DNA of 64,000 nt from Ignavibacteriales bacterium (GTDB taxonomy: Bacteria > Bacteroidota > Ignavibacteria > Ignavibacteriales > Ignavibacteriaceae). Where the stretch lies: the NCBI GenBank assembly GCA_003538625.1, contig DPRR01000029.1, positions 496,001 through 560,000 on the forward strand. Reading direction: 5' to 3'. The position numbers and the translations under genes are program-made. Below are positions 1 through 8,939 of this stretch, piece after piece; positions within the stretch are counted from its first letter, which is position 1; each line of letters starts with the position of its first letter. The notes beneath the pieces were generated by a model, which made no database searches, had not been told where the DNA came from, and saw nothing but the letters and a program-made list of their open reading frames with translations.

Positions 1-270
1 TTCGTTTGCGCGTGAGCCGGCAAATGCAGTATGAGTATGGCAATCGATTAATCCTGGTAATACTACTTTGCCTTTCAAATCTACTTTTTCATCAACAATA
101 AGTTTATTTGCTGATTGATTCGGGATGATATCTTTTATAATTCCGTTTTCGCAGAGAATAGCATGCTCTTCCAAAATCTCAAGGTCAGATAATTCTTTAC
201 CGCGTTTATAGTTTTTATTTTTGGCGCTGCTGGTAACAATTTGGGATGAATCGAGAAATAACTTTTTCAT
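1..270 (-). CDS. hutI: Imidazolonepropionase, N-terminal part (cut by window edge)
   Basis: The first 90 codons of a minus-strand gene; the rest lies beyond base 1. The translation contains VVLPGLIDCHTHTAFAGSR, the characteristic imidazolonepropionase version of the amidohydrolase metal-binding HxH motif (His78 and His80). The enzyme hydrolyses 4-imidazolone-5-propionate to N-formimino-glutamate in cytosolic histidine degradation. The start ATG (268-270) shares one base with the TAA stop of the upstream SPOR gene, so the two are probably co-transcribed. No other hut gene is visible. Another amidohydrolase is possible because only the N-terminus is seen, but the HTAFAGSRANE context favours HutI. 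Confidence 0.85.
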   Translation of the reverse strand, partial: MKKLFLDSSQIVTSSAKNKNYKRGKELSDLEILEEHAILCENGIIKDIIPNQSANKLIVDEKVDLKGKVVLPGLIDCHTHTAFAGSRANE

Positions 271-827
271 TATTTATAAATATTTATAGTATCCTTAATC
301 ACTTTTGCTTCTTTATATCCCAGCTGATTTAATTTAAATCTTAATTCATCAGCATATTTTTGTCCGGCAAAATCACCGACTTTAACTTTATAGAATGGAG
401 GTTCAAAATCTATATACACTTCGTAGGAATTCTGGCTAAAGTAAACATCAGCTTTAATTTGATTAGCTTCTTCCAGATTATCGGTTGTTAAAACCAAAAC
501 TCTAAATCCAGCGTCAGTTCCTACCAGCGTTTTGGATTTTGTTTCAGCTGACGGAGAACCATATTCAAACCACACGCTTTGATTTTTTGTTGAAGAATTA
601 ATTTTCGTTTCAGGGATAACAATTTTTGTTTTATATGGAGTGATATCAAAATCTTCTTTTAAAGTAACTTCTTTGATATTGTCATTTTTGGCTGGAGGTG
701 TCTCAATAGTTTTTATTTTCTCCTCTTTTTCATATCTGCTTCCTGTACTTGATGCACAAGAATAAAAAAGCCAAAATAAGGTTAAGACAACTATTGAGCT
801 TTTTTGTACAAATAATGATCTTTTCAT
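270..827 (-). CDS. SPOR-domain lipoprotein
   Basis: A 185-residue protein with a lipoprotein signal peptide: basic start, hydrophobic segment, and lipobox ending at Cys24 (LFYSC). A polar linker follows, then a C-terminal SPOR-like domain at about residues 107-183 (GFRVLVLTT ... PFYKVKVGDF ... LGYKEAKVI). SPOR domains bind denuded peptidoglycan glycans, so a periplasmic, membrane-anchored role at the cell wall is expected. It overlaps hutI by one base, but no functional link to histidine breakdown is apparent. It is divergently arranged with glgA across about 170 bases. The SPOR assignment rests on motif pattern only. Confidence 0.75.
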   Translation of the reverse strand: MKRSLFVQKSSIVVLTLFWLFYSCASSTGSRYEKEEKIKTIETPPAKNDNIKEVTLKEDFDITPYKTKIVIPETKINSSTKNQSVWFEYGSPSAETKSKTLVGTDAGFRVLVLTTDNLEEANQIKADVYFSQNSYEVYIDFEPPFYKVKVGDFAGQKYADELRFKLNQLGYKEAKVIKDTINIYK

Positions 828-935
828 AACTACTCTTCGTATAATTTAATTCAAATATAACGTTTTTTAAACAAGCTAAGAAATGAAGAAATTTTAAGAG
901 CACAGTTTTCATTCTAAATATTAAATCAATCATTT

Positions 936-967
936 TTTGAGAACCACTGCTTTTTTTAGTATTTTTG
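936..967 (+). promoter_or_regulatory. Bacteroidetes-type promoter for glgA
   Basis: TTTG at 936-939 and TATTTTTG at 960-967 are separated by 20 bases, matching the Bacteroidota sigma consensus TTTG-N19/20-TAnnTTTG. The predicted transcript starts near 974. This supports the ATG at 997 as the glgA start rather than the in-frame TTG at 937, which lies inside the promoter. Confidence 0.6.
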
Positions 968-996
968 CAACATCATTAAAAAAAGAATCGCTAAAA

Positions 997-2493
997 ATGG
1001 CTGCAAAAAAACTTAAAATATTGTTTGTAACATCTGAAGTAGTACCTTTTGTTAAAACCGGAGGACTTGCCGATGTTTCTTCTGCCTTACCACAAATGTT
1101 ATCAGAACTTGGACACGAAGTTAGAATTGTTGTACCAAAATATGGTGCTGTAGATGATAGAAAATTTAAGATTCATGAAATTGTAAGATTAAAAGATTTA
1201 ACTGTTAAAATAGGTGATAAAGATGTGATCTTTTCTTTGAAATCCTGTTTCTTGCCAGGACCAAGAATAAGAGTACAGATTTATTTTTTGGATAATCAGG
1301 AATATTTTGGAAGCCGTAATAGTCTTTATACAGATTTAAAAACCGGTAAAGATTTTCCCGATAACGATGAAAGATTTATTCTGCTAAGCAGAGCAGTAAT
1401 GGAACTGATTATTAAGCTTGGATGGATACCGGATGTAATTCATTTAAATGATTGGCAATGTGGTCTTGTACCTGCATATCTTAAGACAGTTTATAAAAAT
1501 CAAGAGGGATTTGATCAATTTAAAACTTTGTTTACAATACATAATCTTGCTTATCAGGGAGAATTTCCAACATCCACATTTAAGAAAACTGAATTACCAA
1601 AGGAACTCGAATCCGTTTCTAAAGGAATAATACACAATGGTAAAGTAAACTTTATGAAAAGTGGATTGATGTTTGCAGACGTGATTAATACTGTAAGCCA
1701 AACCTACGCTAATGAAATCAGAACAAAAGAAGAATATGGTGAAGGATTAAAAGATGTTCTGGCTAAAAGAAAAGATTCATTATACGGAATCGTAAATGGA
1801 ATTGATAGAAATGTTTGGAATCCTGAAAAAGATAAATTGATTCCAGCAAACTATTCAACTAAAAATATTGAAGAAAAATTAGTTAACAAAAAAGAACTCG
1901 CTGAAAGATTTGGATTAGTTTACGACGAATCAGTACCGATTATAGGTTTGATCTCAAGACTATTTGACTCAAAAGGATTAGACCTTATTCAAAAAGCATT
2001 TAATGATCTGATGAAATTAAATGTGCAGATTATATTACTCGGTACCGGTGACCAGAAATATCATTCATTCTTTGATAAGATGTCATCAAAAAATCCTAAG
2101 AAATTTGCCAGCTATCTTGGTTTTAATGATGAACTTGCACATTTAATTGAAGCTGGTGCTGATATGTTTTTAATGCCATCTAAATATGAACCTTGCGGTT
2201 TGAACCAGATGTACAGTCTTGTGTATGGAACAGTTCCAATTGTAAGAGAAACCGGCGGACTGGCTGATACTGTAATAAAATATAATGATAAAACCGAAGA
2301 GGGCACCGGTTTTGTATTTAAGAAATATGACGCCGTTGAAATGATAAAAGAGATTAAAAGAGCTATAAAAGTATTTGAAGATAAAAAAACCTGGCAAAAA
2401 ATTATGCGTGCAGGTATGAAATTAGATTTCAGTTGGGATGTTTCTGCAAAAAAGTACATCGAACTTTATAAGACAATGTTATCTTCAGATTAG
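997..2493 (+). CDS. glgA: Glycogen synthase (ADP-glucose type)
   Basis: A 498-residue GT5-family glycosyltransferase that adds glucose from ADP-glucose to the growing alpha-1,4-glucan in the cytosol. The N-terminal KTGGLADV motif (residues 20-27) binds the nucleotide sugar. The C-terminal GT-B half has SKYEPCGLNQMYS around Glu398 and a second ETGGLADT loop near 418. Length fits the family. The open frame extends upstream to a TTG at 937, but the promoter at 936-967 makes the ATG at 997 the better start. It is followed after 3 bases by the GmhB-like gene. No glgB, glgC or glgP is nearby. Confidence 0.93.
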   Translation: MAAKKLKILFVTSEVVPFVKTGGLADVSSALPQMLSELGHEVRIVVPKYGAVDDRKFKIHEIVRLKDLTVKIGDKDVIFSLKSCFLPGPRIRVQIYFLDNQEYFGSRNSLYTDLKTGKDFPDNDERFILLSRAVMELIIKLGWIPDVIHLNDWQCGLVPAYLKTVYKNQEGFDQFKTLFTIHNLAYQGEFPTSTFKKTELPKELESVSKGIIHNGKVNFMKSGLMFADVINTVSQTYANEIRTKEEYGEGLKDVLAKRKDSLYGIVNGIDRNVWNPEKDKLIPANYSTKNIEEKLVNKKELAERFGLVYDESVPIIGLISRLFDSKGLDLIQKAFNDLMKLNVQIILLGTGDQKYHSFFDKMSSKNPKKFASYLGFNDELAHLIEAGADMFLMPSKYEPCGLNQMYSLVYGTVPIVRETGGLADTVIKYNDKTEEGTGFVFKKYDAVEMIKEIKRAIKVFEDKKTWQKIMRAGMKLDFSWDVSAKKYIELYKTMLSSD

Positions 2494-2496
2494 TTG

Positions 2497-3081
2497 ATGC
2501 TTAATAAAGCTGTTTTTTTAGATCGAGACGGTACTCTGAATTATGATCCAGGTTATTTAGGAGATGTAAAGGATCTTAAATTATTTCCTGATACCGGGAT
2601 AGTTCTATCTGCTCTCAAGAATAAATTTCAATTCAAACTTATAGTTATTTCAAACCAATCAGGAATTGCAAGGGGATTGATAACTGATGAACAGGTGATT
2701 TCTGTAAATAATGAATTGAATAAAAAACTATTAGATTTTAATGTACAAATTGATGCATTTTATTATTGCCCATTTCATCCCGATTTTAACAGTGAAGAAG
2801 ATTGCCTTTGCAGAAAACCTTCGCCCAAAATGATTTTAGATTCGGCTAAAGATTTTAATATAGATTTGACCAGATCATATTTTATAGGGGATACTGTTGC
2901 CGATATTAAAGCAGGTTTAAGTGCTGAATTAAAGACGGTTTTAGTAAAAACAGGTCATGGCAAAGAAAGCATTTCTATCTTGCAAAATGAAAATAATTTT
3001 CCAAGCTTTGTAGCTGAAAATTTAACTGAAGCGTATAAGTTCATAATTTATGATTCTACCGGAGTAACCCTTAGTGAATAA
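2497..3081 (+). CDS. gmhB: D-glycero-D-manno-heptose 1,7-bisphosphate 7-phosphatase-like HAD protein
   Basis: A 194-residue HAD-IIIA phosphatase. The catalytic DxDGT motif is FLDRDGT with Asp9 and Asp11; motif II is VISNQSG and motif III is FIGDTVADIKAG. The zinc-binding loop typical of GmhB is present as CPFHP (Cys91, His94) and CLCRKP (Cys103, Cys105). GmhB removes the 7-phosphate in ADP-heptose synthesis for lipopolysaccharide. The zinc loop separates it from the histidinol-phosphatase branch only weakly, so substrate is inferred. A TTG directly upstream (2494) is a possible start, but ATG 2497 is preferred. Its 3' end overlaps the next gene by 8 bases. Confidence 0.8.
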   Translation: MLNKAVFLDRDGTLNYDPGYLGDVKDLKLFPDTGIVLSALKNKFQFKLIVISNQSGIARGLITDEQVISVNNELNKKLLDFNVQIDAFYYCPFHPDFNSEEDCLCRKPSPKMILDSAKDFNIDLTRSYFIGDTVADIKAGLSAELKTVLVKTGHGKESISILQNENNFPSFVAENLTEAYKFIIYDSTGVTLSE

Positions 3082-4255
3082 AAAAATATTTCTTTCTTTC
3101 ATTTCTGCAATTACTATTTTTTTATTAATTGGATGTAATGATTCTCCATCAGATTTAGGTATAGGTTTTCTTCCACAAGATGGAATTGAAGTTTTAAAGT
3201 TGGATTCCTCTGTTGACTCAATCCCTCAGCAATCTAACTACTTTAAAAAAGTGGTTAATCTCGGTAATTCAGATCAGCTTCTGCTTGGAAAAGCACAAAA
3301 CGTATCAGCTAATGTTTTGATGCGATTTGCATTCGTTATTCCTGATTCTATTAAGTCAGAAATCGAAGCAAACACATTAACCGTACTCGATTCCTATGTG
3401 GAAATGACAAAAAATTATATTTTCGGAGATTCAGCAGCGGCATTTGATTATCAAGCGTATAAAATTAATAGCGGATGGTCTTCTTCAACTTTTACAGCCG
3501 ATAGTTTTGCAAATCTATCTTATGATAATGTTGATTTAAGCACTAACAGATCAACTTCAAATGATACACTTTATTCATTTCATCTTGAAAATGCATTGGC
3601 TTCATCATGGTTAAAAAATTATGTTGATACGTCATTAGCCTCTAATAATGGAATCTTATTAACTCCCACAGCAAATACTAATAAAGTTTTAGGTTTCACA
3701 GCATTTAATGTAAGCGGTATAAATGATCCCAGAATGCGCGTTGTAGTTCAAAAACCAGGTGCCTATATCGATACATTGGTTGGTTACATTGCGGTTGATG
3801 TTAGTGTAGTGCTTGGAGATGCGCCTAATACGGGTAACGAAAATCTATCTATTCAATCAAGTCTTACATCTGAAGCAAAACTCTGGTTTGATTTATCTGT
3901 TTTACCCGAAGGTGCAACAATAAGTTCTGCAAAACTTACTTTGACACTGGACACTCTGCAGACAAAAACGGGAAGTGATTTTACAAATTCATTAAGCGTT
4001 TATCTATTAAGCGATTCAGCAAAAAGAGAAATTAATACTAATTATCTTTATGCTTTAAACAGAAGTGGTTCAACATTTACAGGTACAATCACAAATATAG
4101 TACGAGCCTGGAATAATAATGTTGAAAATCAAGGTATGTTAATTAAAGCCACAAGTGAACTTAGAGGAATAGAAATCTTTGCCATAAAAGGTAGTAATGC
4201 CGTTAATGTTTCTGAAAGACCCAAATTAGAAATAGTTTATTCAAGAAAGAAATAA
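3074..4255 (+). CDS. Lipoprotein with DNRLRE/DUF4270-like surface domain
   Basis: A 393-residue predicted lipoprotein starting at GTG, with lipobox LIGC and acylated Cys21. It overlaps the gmhB stop by 8 bases, suggesting translational coupling. The region LWFDLSVLPEGATISSAKLT (about residues 272-291) matches the pattern of DNRLRE/CBM96-type beta-sandwich domains of secreted Bacteroidota proteins. The opening region after the Cys (DLGIGFLPQDG) resembles DUF4270 lipoproteins. No catalytic motif is visible. It lies directly before an outer-membrane protein gene, so the two may act together at the cell surface. Function is unknown. Confidence 0.6.
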   Translation: MNKKIFLSFISAITIFLLIGCNDSPSDLGIGFLPQDGIEVLKLDSSVDSIPQQSNYFKKVVNLGNSDQLLLGKAQNVSANVLMRFAFVIPDSIKSEIEANTLTVLDSYVEMTKNYIFGDSAAAFDYQAYKINSGWSSSTFTADSFANLSYDNVDLSTNRSTSNDTLYSFHLENALASSWLKNYVDTSLASNNGILLTPTANTNKVLGFTAFNVSGINDPRMRVVVQKPGAYIDTLVGYIAVDVSVVLGDAPNTGNENLSIQSSLTSEAKLWFDLSVLPEGATISSAKLTLTLDTLQTKTGSDFTNSLSVYLLSDSAKREINTNYLYALNRSGSTFTGTITNIVRAWNNNVENQGMLIKATSELRGIEIFAIKGSNAVNVSERPKLEIVYSRKK

Positions 4256-4261
4256 ATATTG

Positions 4262-5512
4262 ATGAGAAAAATTATTTTTATAACCACGGTTTTACTTTTT
4301 GGGATTGTTACTCTGAATGCCCAGAGTAGTTCTGTTTATACAAGATATGGAATTGGCGATCTTGAATATGGATATTCTCCTAGAATGATTGGAATTGGTG
4401 ATCTGGGAGTTTCAATTTTAGATCCTGATCATATAATTGTTACTAACCCGGCAAGCTGGTCAGTATTAAATCGCACCAGAGTTGAATTTTCATTTGGTTA
4501 CAGAGGTGATTTGATATCAGATGCAAATCGATCAAACTTTACAAGCGAAACAGAATTTAAAGGATTTACAATTGGTTTTCCTATCAGCAAGGATTATGGT
4601 ATTGGTGCGGTGTTAGGTTTGGTTCCGTATTCTAGAGTAAGTTATAAAGCGGTACAAAATTTAACCTATGAAGATGAATCTCTAAAATCCTATAAAATTT
4701 TATATGAAGGAAAAGGGGGTCTTTCAAAAATATTTTTAGGATCTTCTGTGGGTCTGCCTTTCGGTTTTTCTGCCGGTGCTACAATAGATTATTATTTTGG
4801 TAATCAAAGTTATCTTTCCACTATAGAATTTGAAGACAATAATTCAAATATCAATACAATCTATGAAAATAACAGAAGAACAACAGGATTTGGAACCACG
4901 GCTGGTATTATCTCATCAAACTTAGCCAGGGATTTAAATATTAATCTTTTTAGTGATTTAAGACTTGGATTTTCATTTAATTATATTGCAAATCTTAATA
5001 CTGATACACTATATACCTCAACATCGCTCTATCTGGTAGACACTCTTGCTATAGCAAAGACTGAAATGCAGGTTCCTACAAGATTTAATAGCGGCATAAG
5101 TTTTGTTTTAGGAGAAGCGTACAATATTAGTTTAGATTATATGTTTCAGCCAATGAGTAAATTTAGTTTTGATAATAAGCCCGAAGTTAATTTAAGAGAT
5201 GCAAATAAATTAAGTGCAGCTTTTGAATACAAACCTAAACGGACAATTGGGATGACTACCTGGGAACAAATAGTCTGGAGAGCGGGTTTAAGTTATGAAC
5301 AAACTCAGTACACATTTAATGGAACGGGAATTAATCAGTTTTCAACTTATGCAGGTTTTTCTTATCCGCTTGGAGTTGAAAACACTTTAGATCTAGCATT
5401 TGAGTATTCCAAAAGAGGAACAACGGAAAATAATTTATTGAGTGAAAATTCTTTTAAAATTTTTCTTGGCGTCAGTTTTGGTGAACTCTGGTTTTTAAGG
5501 TTTGATAAATAG
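4262..5512 (+). CDS. Outer-membrane beta-barrel protein
   Basis: A 416-residue exported protein with signal peptide and likely cleavage after LNAQ. The mature start SSSVYTRYGIGDLEYGY and the segment VTNPASWS resemble Bacteroidota outer-membrane transport-type barrels (OmpP1/FadL/PorV-like), where NPA follows an early turn. The rest alternates polar and hydrophobic residues with many aromatic strand ends, and terminates in FGELWFLRFDK. The ATG at 4262 is chosen over a TTG one codon upstream. It lies 6 bases after the lipoprotein gene, forming a probable operon with it. The substrate, if any, cannot be inferred. Confidence 0.65.
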   Translation: MRKIIFITTVLLFGIVTLNAQSSSVYTRYGIGDLEYGYSPRMIGIGDLGVSILDPDHIIVTNPASWSVLNRTRVEFSFGYRGDLISDANRSNFTSETEFKGFTIGFPISKDYGIGAVLGLVPYSRVSYKAVQNLTYEDESLKSYKILYEGKGGLSKIFLGSSVGLPFGFSAGATIDYYFGNQSYLSTIEFEDNNSNINTIYENNRRTTGFGTTAGIISSNLARDLNINLFSDLRLGFSFNYIANLNTDTLYTSTSLYLVDTLAIAKTEMQVPTRFNSGISFVLGEAYNISLDYMFQPMSKFSFDNKPEVNLRDANKLSAAFEYKPKRTIGMTTWEQIVWRAGLSYEQTQYTFNGTGINQFSTYAGFSYPLGVENTLDLAFEYSKRGTTENNLLSENSFKIFLGVSFGELWFLRFDK

Positions 5513-5540
5513 ATAACGTTTAATCATAAAGGTTATAAAA

Positions 5541-6773
5541 GTGAAAACATTAATACAAACAATCGCAATAACTTTAGTTCTGTTTGCTTCTTCAAACATT
5601 GCACAAACAACCGATTCGATGAAGGTACTAACAGATTACAGTTTGTTTTCAGAATATCACAAAAATAAGGACTGTGTAAGTGCTTTACCATATGGATGGA
5701 GCGTTATTGAAGCTAATCCTACGAAATTTAGTAAATGGATTTACTATAAGATGGAAGAATGCTTGTGGGCTCTTCATGATTCATCAGGCACAGCACCAGA
5801 ATTAGTTCAATCGATTAAGGATACTATTTTAGCTTTTTATGATTTGGCAATTAAATACAGACCGGAAGACAAAGGATACTTTGAAGCACGTAAAGCTTTG
5901 GTTTCTGAACTTTGGCTATCCTTACCTGCCAGCGTTACTATTCCGGAATATGAACAAGCCATTGCGTCTCAGCCGGCTCTTTCCTCGTTTTATTATAATA
6001 AGTTAGGACAACTGTATGTTGCCAACGATGACGGTTCAAACGGATATAAAGAAAAGGCAATCGATTTATATACTATTTTAGTTGATCGCGAACCGGAAAA
6101 TCCTGTTTGGGGAAACATCATAACAGATTTATTTGGTAACATTGATGATAGATTGAAATTCCAGAAAGAAGCCTGGGAAAAAGATCCGCAAAATGTTAAA
6201 AAGGCAAAAGCTTTTGCTGCAACTGCAATTCAGGCAAGCGAATGGGCTGAAGCCGTTACTCCTCTGGAATTTTTAGTAAGTCAGGAACCGGATAATGTTG
6301 GATATCTGACACAATTGGGTAATACTTATACCAAACTTGATAATGCTCCAAAATCAGAAGAAGTTTTTTCAAAGCTGATAAAACTGGATCCTAATAATAA
6401 GGACAATTACTTTTACTTTGGCAAAGCTTTAATGGATGCCGGAAAATTATCTCAGGCGCGTACACAGTTTCTAAAAGCAAGTGAAGTTGGAAACGGCTGG
6501 GCATTACCAATATTCTATGAAGGATTTTTGTACGAGCAAGCTGCAAGCGGCTGTACAGATTTTGACAGGAAATTAGTTTATCTACTTGCTCAAAATACAT
6601 ACAGAAGAGCATTAAGTATGGATTCTAATTTATCAGAAGCCAGAGATAGAATTAATGCTTTGTCTGGTGCGGTTCCTACAAAAGAGGATTATTTCTTTAG
6701 GAATATAAAATCCGGTGCAGTGTTGCCGATTACATGTGTTGGCTGGATAGGTAAAAGTGTTACAGCACCATAG
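5541..6773 (+). CDS. Exported TPR-repeat protein
   Basis: A 410-residue protein starting at GTG, with signal peptide (ITLVLFASSNIAQ). Helical repeats with tetratricopeptide character run from about residue 110 to 340: PVWGNIITDLF, PQNVKKAKAFAATAIQ, PDNVGYLTQLGNTYTKLD, PNNKDNYFYFGKALMDAG. TPR proteins act as protein-interaction scaffolds; in Bacteroidota many are periplasmic or outer-membrane-associated. It follows the outer-membrane protein gene after 28 bases and precedes a strong stem-loop, so it probably ends the transcript that starts at glgA or later. No partner can be named. Confidence 0.65.
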   Translation: MKTLIQTIAITLVLFASSNIAQTTDSMKVLTDYSLFSEYHKNKDCVSALPYGWSVIEANPTKFSKWIYYKMEECLWALHDSSGTAPELVQSIKDTILAFYDLAIKYRPEDKGYFEARKALVSELWLSLPASVTIPEYEQAIASQPALSSFYYNKLGQLYVANDDGSNGYKEKAIDLYTILVDREPENPVWGNIITDLFGNIDDRLKFQKEAWEKDPQNVKKAKAFAATAIQASEWAEAVTPLEFLVSQEPDNVGYLTQLGNTYTKLDNAPKSEEVFSKLIKLDPNNKDNYFYFGKALMDAGKLSQARTQFLKASEVGNGWALPIFYEGFLYEQAASGCTDFDRKLVYLLAQNTYRRALSMDSNLSEARDRINALSGAVPTKEDYFFRNIKSGAVLPITCVGWIGKSVTAP

Positions 6774-6791
6774 TTCATTTTTATAATTTTT

Positions 6792-6839
6792 AATTAGGAA
6801 AGGTTTCTTGAGATTTCAGGAAACCTTTTCTAATTTTAC
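6792..6839 (+). terminator. Strong stem-loop between the TPR gene and glyA
   Basis: Bases 6792-6807 pair with 6820-6835 over 16 base pairs with one G:U wobble, and the loop is 12 bases. The right arm is rich in T and runs into TTACC. It lies 18 bases after the TPR gene stop and 30 bases before glyA. Most likely it is a terminator for the upstream transcript, though it is also placed to sit in the glyA leader. Confidence 0.6.
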
Positions 6840-6869
6840 CTCAATCATTCATCAAAATAAGCGGTTAAT

Positions 6870-8165
6870 ATGGAATCATTTCTTAAAAAAGATGCAGAAA
6901 TTTATAAAGTACTTCAATCTGAAATTGGCAGACAAACCAATAAGTTAGAATTAATTGCCTCAGAAAATTTTGTTAGCCCTGCTGTATTAGAAGCAGCCGG
7001 TTCAGTTTTAACAAATAAGTATGCCGAGGGTTATCCCGGTAAAAGATATTATGGCGGATGTGAATTTGTTGATCAGGCTGAAAATATTGCACGTGACAGA
7101 TTAAAAAAATTATTTGGCGCTGAATATGTAAACGTGCAGCCGCACAGCGGTTCACAAGCTAATATGGCTGTACTTATGACATTACTTAAGCCGGGTGATA
7201 AATTTTTAGGATTAAGTCTGGCACACGGTGGACATTTGACACATGGTTCGCCCGTAAATTTTTCTGGAAAGTTATATGAAGCAGTGGGTTATGAACTAGA
7301 TGAGAGTACCGGGTTACTTGATTATGACAAAATTGCTGAGCTGGCAAAAAAGGAAAAACCAAAATTAATTATTACCGGTGCCAGTGCATATTCAAGAGAC
7401 TGGGATTATAAAAAATTTAGAGAAATTGCTGATTCAGTCGGTGCCTTTTTAATGTGCGATATGGCTCACCCGGCAGGATTAATTGCAAAAGGTTTACTCA
7501 ATAATCCGCTGGATCATTGCGATGTAGTGACTTCAACAACTCATAAAACTTTGCGCGGCCCGCGTGGAGGAATTATTTTAATCGGTAAAGACAGAGAAAA
7601 TCCGTGGGGTTTAACAACTCCAAAAGGTGATAGAGTTAAAATGATGTCTGAACTTATCGATAGTATGGTGATGCCGGGAATCCAAGGTGGACCATTGATG
7701 CACATCATAATGGCAAAAGCAGTTGCGTTTGGAGAAGCACTTACAGATTCATTTAAAGAGTACGTAATTCAGGTTAGCAAAAACGCTAAAACATTATCTA
7801 ACAAACTAACCGAGCATGGATTTAATATTGTATCAGGTGGAACTGACAATCATTTAATGTTAATTGATCTGACAAATAAAAACATTACAGGTAAACAAGC
7901 TGAAATAGCTCTTGAACATGCAGGAATCACAGTAAATAAAAATATGGTTCCATTCGATAAACGAAGTCCATTTGTAACAAGCGGCATTAGAATTGGAACT
8001 CCTGCCCTTACTACACGAGGCATGAATGAAAAAGAGATGAACACGATCGCATCTATAATTGACAAAGCGGTTTCAAATTTTGAAAATGAAAAAATATTAA
8101 ATAGCCTGCAGGAAGATGTTAAAAAATTTACTGCATCATTTCCATTATTTGCAGAAGTAAAATAA
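6870..8165 (+). CDS. glyA: Serine hydroxymethyltransferase
   Basis: A 431-residue PLP enzyme that interconverts serine and glycine while charging tetrahydrofolate with a one-carbon unit in the cytosol. The family signature is clear: KLELIASENFVS near the N-terminus, YAEGYPGKRYYGGCE, and the PLP lysine Lys226 in TSTTHKTLRGPRGG. Length and order match bacterial GlyA. It starts a group with tatC and a polyprenyl synthase, spaced 12 bases and then overlapping by 4. A stem-loop lies just upstream. Confidence 0.97.
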   Translation: MESFLKKDAEIYKVLQSEIGRQTNKLELIASENFVSPAVLEAAGSVLTNKYAEGYPGKRYYGGCEFVDQAENIARDRLKKLFGAEYVNVQPHSGSQANMAVLMTLLKPGDKFLGLSLAHGGHLTHGSPVNFSGKLYEAVGYELDESTGLLDYDKIAELAKKEKPKLIITGASAYSRDWDYKKFREIADSVGAFLMCDMAHPAGLIAKGLLNNPLDHCDVVTSTTHKTLRGPRGGIILIGKDRENPWGLTTPKGDRVKMMSELIDSMVMPGIQGGPLMHIIMAKAVAFGEALTDSFKEYVIQVSKNAKTLSNKLTEHGFNIVSGGTDNHLMLIDLTNKNITGKQAEIALEHAGITVNKNMVPFDKRSPFVTSGIRIGTPALTTRGMNEKEMNTIASIIDKAVSNFENEKILNSLQEDVKKFTASFPLFAEVK

Positions 8166-8177
8166 TAGAAGAATATT

Positions 8178-8939
8178 TTGGCAGAAGAAGTATTAAAACA
8201 AGATTTGCAGAATGGGGTAGCTGAGACTGAAAAGGAAATGACATTTCTGGAACATCTTGAGGAATTAAGATGGCGTATTATTTTTTCTATAATAGGAATT
8301 GTTGTTGGAACTATCGTAGCCTGGATATTTATAGATTTTCTTGTCGATGTTGTACTGCTAAAACCTGCTAAAGATTCTGGTGCGCATTTACAAAACCTTA
8401 GACCGTTTGGACAGCTTTTTCTTTATATGCAGATTGCGATAATGGTGGGTATAATCATAAGTATTCCCAATATCTTTTATCAATTCTGGCAATTTATATC
8501 TCCCGCATTAAGAAAACACGAACGACGTTACATTTTCTGGATAGTTGCATTTTCATCAATATGCTTTTTGTTGGGGATTGCGTTTGCATATTTTGTAATG
8601 TTGCCTCTTACATTAAAATTTGCCGCACAGTTTGGATCTGAATCGATAAAGAACGAGTTTTCAATTGAAGAGTACATGTCTATTATAATCAGCGTAATGC
8701 TTGCGGCAGGGTTGATCTTTGAACTTCCGATGGTTTCATTTTTCTTATCTAAATTGGGAATACTAAAACCATCCTTCATGAAAAAATTTCGCAAACATGC
8801 TATTGTTATAATAATGATTGCAGCAGCTTTTTTAACTCCGGGAACAGATCCAGTTTCTCAGATTGTACTTGCAGTTCCATTGGTGGTGCTATATGAAATA
8901 AGTATTTTTATTTCGAAAATTTCCCAGAAAAAATCGTGA
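8178..8939 (+). CDS. tatC: Sec-independent protein translocase TatC
   Basis: A 253-residue inner-membrane protein, the twin-arginine signal receptor of the Tat system. The N-terminal TFLEHLEELRWRI segment is the conserved TatC signature, and six hydrophobic segments follow (about residues 34-55, 77-98, 116-140, 165-185, 205-221, 223-245). The start is TTG 8178; an in-frame ATG at 8238 would begin just before TFLEHLEELR, so the first 20 residues are uncertain. TatA/B are not visible. The window has at least one Tat substrate, the molybdopterin oxidoreductase at 35023. The stop overlaps the next gene by GTGA. Confidence 0.95.
   Translation: MAEEVLKQDLQNGVAETEKEMTFLEHLEELRWRIIFSIIGIVVGTIVAWIFIDFLVDVVLLKPAKDSGAHLQNLRPFGQLFLYMQIAIMVGIIISIPNIFYQFWQFISPALRKHERRYIFWIVAFSSICFLLGIAFAYFVMLPLTLKFAAQFGSESIKNEFSIEEYMSIIISVMLAAGLIFELPMVSFFLSKLGILKPSFMKKFRKHAIVIIMIAAAFLTPGTDPVSQIVLAVPLVVLYEISIFISKISQKKS

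Noticed and set aside
937..996. TTG-initiated N-terminal extension of glgA
   Set aside because: A Bacteroidetes-type promoter overlaps this stretch and the homologous region begins at the ATG at 997.
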